A stretch of DNA of 64,000 nucleotides from contig CAJNDS010001147.1 of the NCBI GenBank assembly GCA_905221605.1, positions 681,713 through 745,712 of the forward strand, read 5' to 3'. This document shows positions 54,201 through 63,110 of this stretch, one piece after another (positions within the stretch are counted from its first letter, which is position 1; every line of letters begins with the position of its first letter). The notes under the pieces are model-generated. The model did no database searches and was not told where the DNA came from. It saw nothing but the letters and a program-made list of their open reading frames with translations. The stretch comes from Symbiodinium natans. Taxonomy: Eukaryota > Sar > Dinophyceae > Suessiales > Symbiodiniaceae. A program made the position numbers and the translations under genes.

Positions 54201-56711
54201 CTGACAGGCATGAGCTTGATAGCATCAGAGCGGTATAGGGGTGCCGGTCTCTGCGCTTTCTGGGACTTCACATGGCCAAGCGCTGTTGCGAACTGCCTGA
54301 GCTGCTTAAAAAACACACGTGTCTCACGGATGCTCACGCAGAGGCTATTTCCAGAAGTTCGGCGCCATTGAGGCGGCACATCCAACAGAGGGCATGGGCC
54401 ATTGGAGAGGGTTCTTCAAGCTTCTTCCAAAGCCAACAAGGGGGGGGGGCAACCCAAAGAGAGCCCTGCCTTCCCCCTGACTTCGGCTTCAACCTGCGCC
54501 GAGAGGAAGCCCCCCCTTTGTTTGGGGAGGCCCTCACAAAGCCTCAAGAAACCCTCGAGCACAACTGCCTCAATGACTCAACTCCTTCAGGATGCTGTAG
54601 TGATGATGGACCCGGCCACGCAAAGGCCAGACAGCGGGAAGAGAGAGAAGTGAACGTGTAGGGAGGCAGGAAGGTGCGCATCTCTACGTTTCAGATGTCG
54701 TGCGCCTATGCGTGTTGCGTAGAATGTCACGATGTGCTAGGCTTGGGAAGGCCCTGAAGCATAGATGCGCCAAACACCATGTTGCGTCATGTTCCCTTTT
54801 CGGAGTTGCCGGTAAGGGAGCATCAGCACTCCTGAGTATCTAACCCTGCCTTCAAGGTCTCGCGGGTTCGGTTTTGTGACCTTCACGGATAGCTCCTCGG
54901 TCGAGGCGGGCTGTGCGAAAAGCCAAGCGAGCATTAGACAAAAACACAGCCAACAAAGGAGCAGCGTGTGTTGTCGCTGCATGCATGCACGCCGATGTGC
55001 ATTCAAACTGCTGCATGAGACGAAGTACTTGCACACTTCATTGGTGAGCTGCTGCTCAATCTCTCAATCTCTCAAACTCTCAATCTCTCAATATCTCAAT
55101 CTCTCAATCTCTCAATATCTCAATCTCTCTCTCTCTCTCTCTTTTTCCCTCCCTTTCTCACTCTCTCTCACGCCCTCTCACACTCACACCTAGACAAGTC
55201 CCGAAAGCGTTAGAACGAAGCCAAAACAACTGGCAAGATGGGAGCGGTACCAATGATGACTAGGTGTGGGAGATGATACTGCAGCCATGTCTGGCACCTC
55301 TGCACGGGGGCAGAGGTGCTGAGAGAGTCGTTTGCAGGCGACGTTTTACAAGACATCGAGCTGTATAGTCACACAAAACCCCAAACAACATACACACACA
55401 GAGAGACACCAGTCACCACCTGTGTGTAGCTCTTTTGGGTTGATGGCAGAGGAGGAGCTCAGACGGCGCTCAGAGACCTTAAGAAAGAAAGCCTTCTTAC
55501 GTGACAAGGGCTTGCGAGGCGCCGCTGCCAGGAGCCTGGCTTCTGGCCAGCAGGGCCATCTACACAGGCTTCGGCTCCAGCTCCAGCCTTGACAACGCAA
55601 GACATCGAGAATCACGTGGATTCCGTGGACTTGCCAATGATAAAACCCGCATGAGACCGACCTCACCGCGACGCCCCCCCTCCCATGAGGTGATTCGCCA
55701 GCATTCGGCAGCTCCAAACCCAGGGGTTCGGCGCCACGCCCGGGATTTGCACAAAATAAGAGTTTGTTTCAGGCTGAAGAGCAAGTTTCCTTCCTTAAAA
55801 CGTGTGGTGCTGCGACACTTCGGGAACACCGCAAGGGTCCTCGTGTGCTCCAAATGCCGGGTGTCGGCGCTGTGCCACTCTAGAAACGACAGCAGGGTGG
55901 TCGATCACGTTACCAACGTGTTCCAAACGTCACGCGGCACCGCGCGGCCATGCGCCTGTGCCCGAAACGCAGTGTTTCAGCGGAGCGACGCAGAGTTGGG
56001 CGGTCGCTATGACAAGAAGTTCTTAAAGCTTTGTGTGTCGGTCAAGAAGTACAAGAACAGTACATGAACAATACCACACCACCGCCTCCTGATTTCAAAA
56101 TGTTGCATTGCTAAAAGTGCAGCGGGCGTGTTTGCAGAAATCACCCTATAAAGTGTGCAATACGAGCATGGAGGATGTGCCACTGCTGGGAAGCTCAACA
56201 GTATACATTTGAAAATTTTGAAGACTCGGGCCTGTCGCGGTGCACTGCCGTGCTTGCAAAAAAAAACAGCGCGGAAACACCGAACAGCTGTGGGGCACGA
56301 GCTCTCCTCGATGAGCACTCAGCGCACTGTGGCGCATGACAGGCGCAGTGGAGTGAAGGCTTTGACCGGGGATGGGTACTTGAACTCAGGATGTCATGCG
56401 CGCAAAAGTTTCTCAGAGTTTTCGGGGGCGTACAGATTGTACCAATTCCCCGACTTTTCACTCAGCATCTCAGCACACAGCTGCGACACGGAAAGTCCTG
56501 ACATGCCTGACTTTTGTGGAGTTGAAGGGTGTTTGCACGTCGCCTTGGGCCACCTTTCGGAAACTTTTATGAAGCTCCAAAGGTGCCAAAACGCCACTCT
56601 TGTGTCTGTGTCGGAGCGGGTTCTGAAGTGCTCTCATAAAGAGCTTGAGAAGCCGGGGAGGCATGCATGCAGAACTATAACTCCAACGAGATCGAGGGCA
56701 AGTGGATCGAG
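51233..56711 (+). CDS. Two-RRM RNA-binding protein of Musashi/DAZAP1/hnRNP type, multi-exon
   Basis: The product binds RNA through two RRMs. Reconstructed exons: 51233-51325 (MSSSKGPPTKQPSSQ, RNP2 VYVGGL); 51707-51745 (AHFEQFGAISDCI); 51953-52009 (VMTERDTGRS, RNP1 RGFGFVTF); 52335-52391 (ILAARPTHQLDGRTVSVKK); 52644-52721, a Gly-rich linker (AMREGGGGGKGMGG); then RRM2: 54165-54207 (VGGLPPTVDYDKLT), 54344-54372 (YFQKFGAIE), 54591-54625 (DAVVMMDPATQ), 54857-54905 (RSRGFGFVTFTDSSSVE), 56661-56711 (ACMQNYNSNEIEGKWIE). Where adjacent exons were found, phases agree. The start ATG sits directly behind GCTGCAG, a good trans-splice acceptor. A few residues between exons 3 and 4, the exon before RRM2 and the C-terminus are missing. 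About half of the donors are GC. The RRM assignment is firm; the subfamily is inferred from the short spacing and RNP sequences. Confidence 0.85.
53220..53632 (+). repeat. Large interstitial telomere-like array with a CCCTGAA block
   Basis: About 59 units. CCCTAAA units fill 53221-53386 (with one CCCTAA), then about 19 consecutive CCCTGAA units run to about 53520, then a short mixed part, then CCCTAAA again with one CCCGAACTAAA break. It lies in the intron region between the two RRMs. Confidence 0.95.
55060..55190 (+). repeat. CTCAATCT repeat and CT microsatellite in an intron
   Basis: Units of CTCAATCT or CTCAATAT pass into (CT)n and then TC-rich sequence, inside the last intron recognised for the RRM gene. 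Confidence 0.9.
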
Positions 56712-57965
56712 GTGCACGGCATGCTGAGTTGAGTGGGTCCAGCATGACGGCGACCAGCTAGTTCTGGTGAATTATACACCTGGCATCTATGGGATCTTGG
56801 CGAAGCGAGGAATGAGTTTTCCTCCTGTGCTGTTCTTGGGATCTCAGAAAGCAGCATTCGTGTTGCACGTTGCCATTCGGCTCAAAGATGTCCAGCCTCA
56901 AGCTGCCTGCAGAATTCGGGCACTCCTGTCACACGCAGAAGCAAGGAAGGACCCGGCGCGAGAATTTTGGCTGTAATGGAGGTGCTCTTCATGCACAGGA
57001 AGAGACATAGATATTCACCCACCCTTGTCTACCCAACAGTTGAGATGTATGAAAAAAAACAGTAGATCGAAGCTCCGGTCAAGGTGGCCGCGCCAAGCTA
57101 AAATGGAGCCAAAAGCCTGCTTACGTAGAGCCGCATGTGGCGCGTCGATGAGGAGGAGGACCCGGTAGAGTGCCACGGTCAAAGCAAGGGCCATCCTGTG
57201 TCCGCGTCGTTCCCGCCCCTGCAGGAGGCTTCCTCGAGGTTTGACAGCGGGTCAGACTCGGATGCCACTCGAAGCACTGGGCTGGATAAGAATGAAGTAT
57301 GATGAATCGCAATTCAGAGGTCAGTCCCGACATCTCCCAGCAACTCCTTCAGATGCGCGGTGTACAAGACAAGGACTGCCTGCTTCCTGTGTGGAGCGAT
57401 GTCGAATCAGAAGCAACAGACTGCGAGCCTCTTGGTCTCCTTGGAGAGTTTGGGAGGTGGAGACTTGCAGGGAGGTTTGCAGTTTGCAGGGAGGTTTGCA
57501 TCATGCTCGTATGCAGAGAGCACACGTCGGCTGCATCGAGTATCTGTGCGAAGCAAGTGCGCCTTTCAAATGGCACGGCTTGAGCGCTGACGCCTGTCGC
57601 TTGCAGCATCCTGGCCTGGAGCAAGCCGCCTAGACCACAAGCGGTTGGATCAAACTGGGTGCCGCCTTGGGTCTTCTTTCTTCCTGACTCTCGAGGGTAT
57701 GGCGGGGTCTGAGCCGAGGTTTCTGCGAGACGCGTGCCTCCAGTGCAAACTGGTGCAATGCTCAGGGGGGGGAGGGAGGGGGCGGCCGGCTTACCTCTTT
57801 TTAGACCCTGATCCCAAATGGGGGTTTACGAAAATGAGGGACCCCCAATAAAGACCCCAAAGAGTAGCATTCCCTTATAATCCGGCACCCCTGCGGAAAC
57901 CCCCAAATGACAGAGGAAATTTCGGGGGGAGGGGGGGGAAACTGCTTAAGGCTGCCTTCTTGCAG
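56712..57965. other. No gene firmly recognised; possible 3' exons of the RRM gene
   Basis: 57245-57298 reads DSGSDSDATRSTGLDKNE and 57718-57763 reads RFLRDACLQCKLVQCS, both flanked by AG-like sites, but I cannot link them to a gene. A unit GCAGGGAGGTTT is tandemly repeated near 57464-57500. Confidence 0.3.
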
Positions 57966-58076
57966 TTCCTGGCCATGCCGCTGGTGTACTTTCTCGGGTA
58001 CCTCGGCTGCCGGGACTGCCCCGCTGCTGAGAATTCTCTTTACACGAAGCTGCCTCAGGTTTCTATGAGAAATTGA
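57966..58076 (+). CDS. Possible terminal exon with a hydrophobic segment
   Basis: After TTCTTGCAG the frame reads FLAMPLVYFLGYLGC, then RDCPAAENSLYTKL and PQVSMRN to TGA. One membrane-spanning segment with paired Cys after it. Family and upstream exons unknown. Confidence 0.35.
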   Translation, partial: FLAMPLVYFLGYLGCRDCPAAENSLYTKLPQVSMRN

Positions 58077-58289
58077 GTCCACAATGGATGCGAGCCCACC
58101 AGATCGTAGTGTAGCTGAGGCCAGAGGGCCGGTTCCTGTGCTGCAACACGACAATTGCCTCTGAGGGTGCAAGGAACCTTCCGGCTTTTTGGGTGGCCCG
58201 AAGCCCGAAGTCCCCTGGAGCCGTTTAGGCGCAGCTCAAGCTCCAGGAAACTTCCACAATCCGCTCCCACCCTCTCTTTCTGTGGCGAA

Positions 58290-60176
58290 ATGGCATCTTC
58301 CCGGATGACGCGCTCCATGTGTGATGCGATGAGGCCGATTGGGTCTCTCTCCGCCCGCCACTTTGCCACGGTGAGTGGGAAGCCACTGCACGGCCAGCGG
58401 AAAGCCGCGATGCGAATGACAACCGAAGAAGCTTTTGTGAAGACCTTGCAGATGCACGGGATCAAGAACGCATTCGGCATCATCGGCTCAGCAATGATGC
58501 CCATCTCGGACCTGTTCCCGGCTGCAGGCATCAAGTTTTGGGATTGTGCTCACGAGTGCAATGCGGGCATGATGGCGGACGGATACACGAGGACGACCGG
58601 GAAGATGTCCATGATGATCGCGCAGAACGGCCCGGGCATCACCAACTTTGTAACCCCCGTGAAGACAGCTTACTGGAACCACACGCCACTTCTGCTCGTC
58701 ACCCCACAGGCAGCCAACAAGACGATCGGCCAAGGGGGCTTCCAGGAAGTGGAGCAGCTGGCGATGTTCAAAGACACTGTTTGCTACCAGGAGGAGGTCC
58801 GGGACCCGACACGCATCTGCGAGGTCCTCAATCGCGTCATCGAGAAGGCCTACCACTGCTCGGCCCCAGCCCAGATCAACATCCCCAGAGACTTCTGGAC
58901 CCAGGTGGTGGACATGTCCTTGCCAACTGGGGTCAAGCTCGAGCGCGGTGCCGGGGGTGCTGCCTCGACGAAAGCAGCGGCAGAGATGCTGGCGGAGGCC
59001 AAGTTCCCGGTGATCCTGAACGGCGCTGGAGTTATCCTGTCCGGAGCTGTGGATGCCTCGGTAAAGCTGGCGGAGCGTCTTTCTGCACCCGTGTGCTGCA
59101 ACTATCAGCACAACGACGCTTTCCCAGGCGACCATCCTCTACACATGGGACCACTGGGCTACAACGGCTCGAAAGCTGCCATGGAAGCCATCTCCAAGGC
59201 GGACGTGGTCCTGGCGCTGGGCACGAGGTTGAACCCCTTCTCCACCCTGCCATGCTATGGCATGGAGTACTGGCCAAAAGATGCCAAGCTGATTCAGGTG
59301 GACATCAACAGCGATCGCATTGGCCTGACCAAGCCGGTAGATGTTGGCATCCAGGGCGATGCGGGCTTGGTTGCCGAAGCTCTTTTGGCTGCGCTGCCGC
59401 CTTCCGCTGGTGATGCAGGGCGCACGGAGCGGCTCAAGCTCGTGGAGGAGAAGCGGCAAGCCTGGGGCAAGGAGCTCGAAGGCATGGACCACGAGTTGGA
59501 TGACGAGGGCACGACGTGGAACAAGCGCGCACGGGAAGCGCAGCCCAACCGTCTCTCACCACGGCAGGCGTGGCGCGCAATCATGCGGGTGATGCCCAAG
59601 GAGGCCATCATGTCGTCGGACATCGGCAACAACTGCGCCATCGGCAATGCCTATCCGTCCTTCCCCTCACCGCGGAAGTACCTGGCGCCGGGTCTCTTCG
59701 GGCCTTGCGGATACGGCTTTCCCGCCATCCTCGGTGCGAAGGTGGGGAACCCCTCTGTGCCAGTGGTTGGCTTTGCGGGTGACGGTGCCTTCGGCATCTC
59801 CGTCAACGAGCTTACTGCCTGTGGGCGGGGTGACTGGCCAGGTGTGACCATGATCGTCTTCCGCAATTACCAGTGGGGCGCAGAGAAGCGAAACACAACC
59901 TTGTGGTACCAAGACAACTTCGTGGGCACCGAACTCAACGCAGGCGTCGAGTATGCGCAGATGGCAATCGCCTGTGGATTGAAGGGCATCAAAGCAGAGA
60001 GCGTCGACGAGCTGGAGAAGGCCGTGACCTCTGCCGTCGAGGGGCAGATGCAGCGGAATGAGACGACCCTGATCGAAGTCGTCCTGAACCAGGAGCTTGG
60101 CGAGCCCTTCCGCCGTGATGCGATGAAGCCGCCCGTAGAGATTGCCAAGATCCATGCTAGTGACATGTGCGAGTGA
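58290..60176 (+). CDS. xsc: Sulfoacetaldehyde acetyltransferase (Xsc), probable mitochondrial form
   Basis: A thiamine-diphosphate enzyme that splits sulfoacetaldehyde with phosphate into acetyl phosphate and sulfite, the exit step for taurine, isethionate and other C2 sulfonates. The 628-residue frame has no intron. From about residue 41 (MRMTTEEAFVKTLQMHGI) it follows bacterial Xsc closely: AFGIIGSAMMPISDLFP, CAHECNAGMMADGYTR with the activating Glu89, IAQNGPGITNF, TPQAANKTIGQGGFQEVEQ, the diphosphate motif GDG at 497-499 with Asn526 (FRNYQWGAEKRNTTLWY), and the C-terminal NQELGEPFRRDAMK. The ATG at 58290 has G at -3 and +4. The 40-residue extension (MASSRMTRSMCDAMR...SARHFAT) is Arg/Ser-rich with one acidic residue, like a mitochondrial presequence. 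The frame extends upstream to 58155, but that part looks untranslated. Probably acquired from bacteria. Confidence 0.9.
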   Translation: MASSRMTRSMCDAMRPIGSLSARHFATVSGKPLHGQRKAAMRMTTEEAFVKTLQMHGIKNAFGIIGSAMMPISDLFPAAGIKFWDCAHECNAGMMADGYTRTTGKMSMMIAQNGPGITNFVTPVKTAYWNHTPLLLVTPQAANKTIGQGGFQEVEQLAMFKDTVCYQEEVRDPTRICEVLNRVIEKAYHCSAPAQINIPRDFWTQVVDMSLPTGVKLERGAGGAASTKAAAEMLAEAKFPVILNGAGVILSGAVDASVKLAERLSAPVCCNYQHNDAFPGDHPLHMGPLGYNGSKAAMEAISKADVVLALGTRLNPFSTLPCYGMEYWPKDAKLIQVDINSDRIGLTKPVDVGIQGDAGLVAEALLAALPPSAGDAGRTERLKLVEEKRQAWGKELEGMDHELDDEGTTWNKRAREAQPNRLSPRQAWRAIMRVMPKEAIMSSDIGNNCAIGNAYPSFPSPRKYLAPGLFGPCGYGFPAILGAKVGNPSVPVVGFAGDGAFGISVNELTACGRGDWPGVTMIVFRNYQWGAEKRNTTLWYQDNFVGTELNAGVEYAQMAIACGLKGIKAESVDELEKAVTSAVEGQMQRNETTLIEVVLNQELGEPFRRDAMKPPVEIAKIHASDMCE

Positions 60177-61040
60177 GCTGCTGTGTGGATACCTCCATGG
60201 GGCTCGCATGGGTTCGCTATTTTCGGCCGAGGGGCCGCGAGTAGCCGAATTAGGCTTTCCGAGGGCCTCAGGGCCCGACATCGGGCCTCATGAGATCCAG
60301 ACTCGAAAGATATTCTGAGATTCCTTGATGCCTCGGAGCGAGTTTTGAGCTTTATAGAGCTTTTGCCTGCAGCTTGGCTTGAAAGATCGTGCCAGCACCG
60401 GCGCCCAAACTCCGAACCCCAAAATCCCTTGACCTCGACGCAACATGAAAGCCCTTCAGCCCTTCAAGAAGTGCTGGGTGGGTGGGATGGGGAGCCACGA
60501 CTGCCGCGATGAAAGCCTGCAGGGCTTGGGACATGTTCCCAATGAGTCCATGGTCGCAAAGACGACGTGCCATGGCCTCCCAGCACACGGACGAGACAAA
60601 AGAGTACAAGAAGCCCAGCCTCCCATGGTCGATGACGCCTCAGGGAAGCTTGCTGCGCTGATGGCTGAGCTGTAGAGCTGCAAGGCTTTGGGACCCGTGA
60701 AAGCCGAAATCCTAAACCCAAGTGGCCATCCATTGGTGGGTCACAAAACTTATTCAACAGTTAGAAGTTGCGGGGATATCTTGCAGGACCTTGCTGCGGT
60801 GACCATCGTCGTGCTTTTGTTCGCTTCGGGGGCTTTCCAGTTCCGGCTGAGTCTTGGCAACCGAAGCTCGTTGCAAAGGCCTTTCCAGGCATTCCCGCAA
60901 GCGCCACATGTCCAGATGTGAGGCTTAGAATGGAGCGGGCTTGGGCGTCCAACGTAAAGCCCAAAATCAAGAAGCGAGTCAGCGAGTCTCCCGGCCTACA
61001 GGAACTCAAGAGAAAATCGAGGAGAGGGAGAGGGAGAGAG
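60177..61040. other. Intergenic stretch after xsc
   Basis: A GC-rich hairpin (GGCCCG, ACAT, CGGGCC; 60272-60287) lies about 100 bases after the stop and may mark the transcript end. No gene recognised. Confidence 0.35.
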
Positions 61041-61185
61041 AGAAGAAGGAGAGCTTCGGACTTGGGCGCCCCTCGGAGCAGCTCCCCTTCGGGGAGGCTA
61101 TGCGTGCAGAGAGAGGGGGAGAGAGAAATCCTCTGGAGGGGATGCGCAGAAGAAGAAGAAAAAGAAGAAGAAGAAGCAGACATTT
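61041..61185 (+). repeat. GA-tailed repeat unit (distant copy) with GAA tract
   Basis: GGGCGCCCCTCGGAGCAG, then CCCCTTCGGGGAGGCTATGC and GTGCAGAGAGAGGGGGAGAG, followed by an AGAAGA tract. The order of body end, GCGTGCAG and GA tail matches units at 27300-27550, 33 kb away. Confidence 0.65.
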
Positions 61186-61818
61186 TGAGAAGTTTTGTTT
61201 TGCGGAAGAGACGAAGTCAAAGAAGGCAGCTTCAGACCTCGCATTTCAAAGTTCTCTGTTCAGACGTCCAGGAGCTTCTGTTCCCTTAAGAAATCCTCCC
61301 AAATGCCCTTCCCGAACACGGGAACACGGCCTGAAGCGACCATGAGAAAGATGCAGGTGACTGCACGTGAGCGCACACGCCTCAGGAAGGACCGTCTACT
61401 CGAATGGTTGCGCTGCCACCCTCAGGCCAACAAGCTAGTAGTGTACCAGGAAGTGTGTAATAGGAGCTTGAGCTTCCCGAGTCACAGGCAAGACGGGCAT
61501 GATTCATGATGTCACTGACTTGTAGAATCCGACATTGGAGGGGGTGCGCTGAGTTCCCGAGTGGAGCCCCAAACATCCGAATGGATTTGATTCCTCGGCT
61601 AACTTCTGGTGCCTATAGTGCCTTTCAAGCGGCACGCTGCTTGAAGGAAGCCTGGCAAGAGCTGACCCAGGCCACGGCCGAGCTGGAGGCCCCAAATCTG
61701 TCTGTCCAGTTTGCGCGGAGACTGAGGCAGCCTGAACGGAAAAAGCTTGGCATGTCGCATTGACACACCTACCCTGTTCACATCGGAGCATCCATGATGA
61801 TCTTTACTTTCTTGCCAG

Positions 61819-62457
61819 ACTACAAGGCATCTTCGAAGTGGCTGCCGTGCCTTTCCACAGGCCGGGATCCCTTGAAGTCGAGCGCAAAAATGGAGCAAAA
61901 GAATAAAGCCAAAGCCGCTCTGTGACCTGAGGCTCCCTGGCCTTTGTGAAGGGGATCTATGAAGCCGTGGACCCGGCCATGGATGCTTTCGCCGCGGGAA
62001 ACTCGAGGCCAGGAGTCTTTAGATGTAGCGGAAGGCCTTCACCAAGAATTGCACAAAGATGTAGAATCGTCACTGCAACGGAGAGTTCACGGCTCTTGCA
62101 AGCACAGTCTTGCCTGCAATGTCGCTTCAGTGTTGCTGCCTGCATGAGGCACATGTACACCAAAGACGTGGAACGAGGCTTCCAGGCGAGGGCATGTGCT
62201 TGAGATGTGGCCCTGCAAAGCAAGGTTCCACGCATGATGCGTAGGGCAGGTGTGGGTATGGGTATGGGTGTGTGAAGCATCGCTGCACATGCGGTTATGT
62301 CAACAAAGGGTGTGAGACAGAGCCCAGTTGTCCCTGCAGGTCTCCTGGAGGCGTGCCCCACTCATTGGCCCTGCGGTTGCCGGGGTCGGATTGCCGGGCT
62401 CACAGAGTTGCTTCCTTCAGCTACTCAAGATCTGATAAACCCTATAACCCTCAACCC

Positions 62458-62493
<36 letters not shown>

Positions 62494-62616
62494 GGGGAGC
62501 TGCGACTTTCAAGGCCTGGCGTGCTGCTGCTGATCTTGGTGGCAGCCACCACCTGCCAGATCTACAAGCTGGTCTCGGAAACGGTCCGCTTGGAGCGCAA
62601 GATCGCCAGCATGGAG
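61819..62616 (+). CDS. Unrecognised single-pass membrane protein, three exons
   Basis: Exons 61819-61860 (YKASSKWLPCLST), 61932-62007 (GSLAFVKGIYEAVDPAMD then AFAAGNS) and 62514-62616 (RPGVLLLILVAATT then CQIYKLVSETVRLERKIASM) join in phase. Introns: GCCGGG to CTGAG, and GCCAGG to TTCAAG; the last donor is GTGGGG. Both joined junctions read AG|G. The third exon carries one membrane segment followed by an amphipathic, charged helix. The first and last exons are missing; 62734-62766 (ILLLPVSRKPE) is a possible continuation. I do not recognise the family. Confidence 0.5.
62463..62490 (+). repeat. (CT)n microsatellite with degenerate telomere-like words upstream
   Basis: ACCCTATAACCCTCAACCCTAAAT (62440-62462) runs into (CT)n just before the third exon of the membrane-protein gene, in the position of a polypyrimidine tract. 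Confidence 0.8.
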
Positions 62617-62733
62617 GTGGGGGGGGAGGGTGGGGTGGCGGGTTGGGGGGTGGGGGGGGTGGTGGGGTGAGGGGCCCTTCAGACGACTTTTTTTTTTTTT
62701 TTTTTTGGGGGGGGGGGGGGAGTTTGTTTTCAG
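62617..62733 (+). repeat. G-run/T-run intronic tract
   Basis: G-rich runs (GGGGTGGGG type) are followed by 19 T and then 14 G and TTTGTTTTCAG. The T/G block lies just upstream of a possible acceptor. Confidence 0.85.
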
Positions 62734-62954
62734 ATTCTGCTCCTCCCGGTGTCTCGGAAGCCAGAAGGCTGAGGCCGCTGGAGGGAGCGAGCCGCTCCCT
62801 AAACACACCCCAAAACCTCCAAACCCTAAAGCTCCCACAAAACCCGGTCTTGTATGCGTACAGGTTAGAGTAAGAAAAAGGAAAGGACAAATAATGAAAC
62901 AAGCATTGGGGAAGGTCACATTATCTCTTCGAGCATCCCAACCCTGTCCCAAAG

Positions 62955-63110
62955 TGTATACTTGCTGGGCATATCCACAAAACGAGGACCACATGTAGGA
63001 GACAAGAAAAGTGGATTGAGTTTCTTGTATTGTCACGCAAGACAAGGTGAATCTGTTGTTTTTCTCGGACGTCTATCCTTAGTAGAATGGGTATGCCCAG
63101 CAAATATACA
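62955..63110. mobile_element. MITE-like element with 22-bp imperfect TIRs
   Basis: 62955-62976 is inverted at 63089-63110 with two mismatches (core TTGCTGGGCATA / TATGCCCAGCAA). Length 156 bases, no coding capacity. No target-site duplication was found, so it may be a plain inverted repeat. Confidence 0.45.

Noticed and set aside
55802-55860. VWCCDTSGTPQGSSCA as another WCC module
   Set aside because: Only the WCC triplet matches; the preceding GWSxxKK and following pattern are absent.
58155-58289. Upstream extension of the Xsc frame from an earlier ATG
   Set aside because: It adds 45 residues without targeting character, while the ATG at 58290 has a better context and begins a presequence-like stretch.
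58488-60281. Large open frames on the other frames and strand within xsc
   Set aside because: Shadows of a GC-rich coding sequence; only the Xsc frame shows family motifs.
60223-60290. GC-rich hairpins after xsc as further members of the covarying hairpin family
   Set aside because: The loop is four bases, the bulge and outer CCG/CGG pairing are missing, so they do not fit the architecture.
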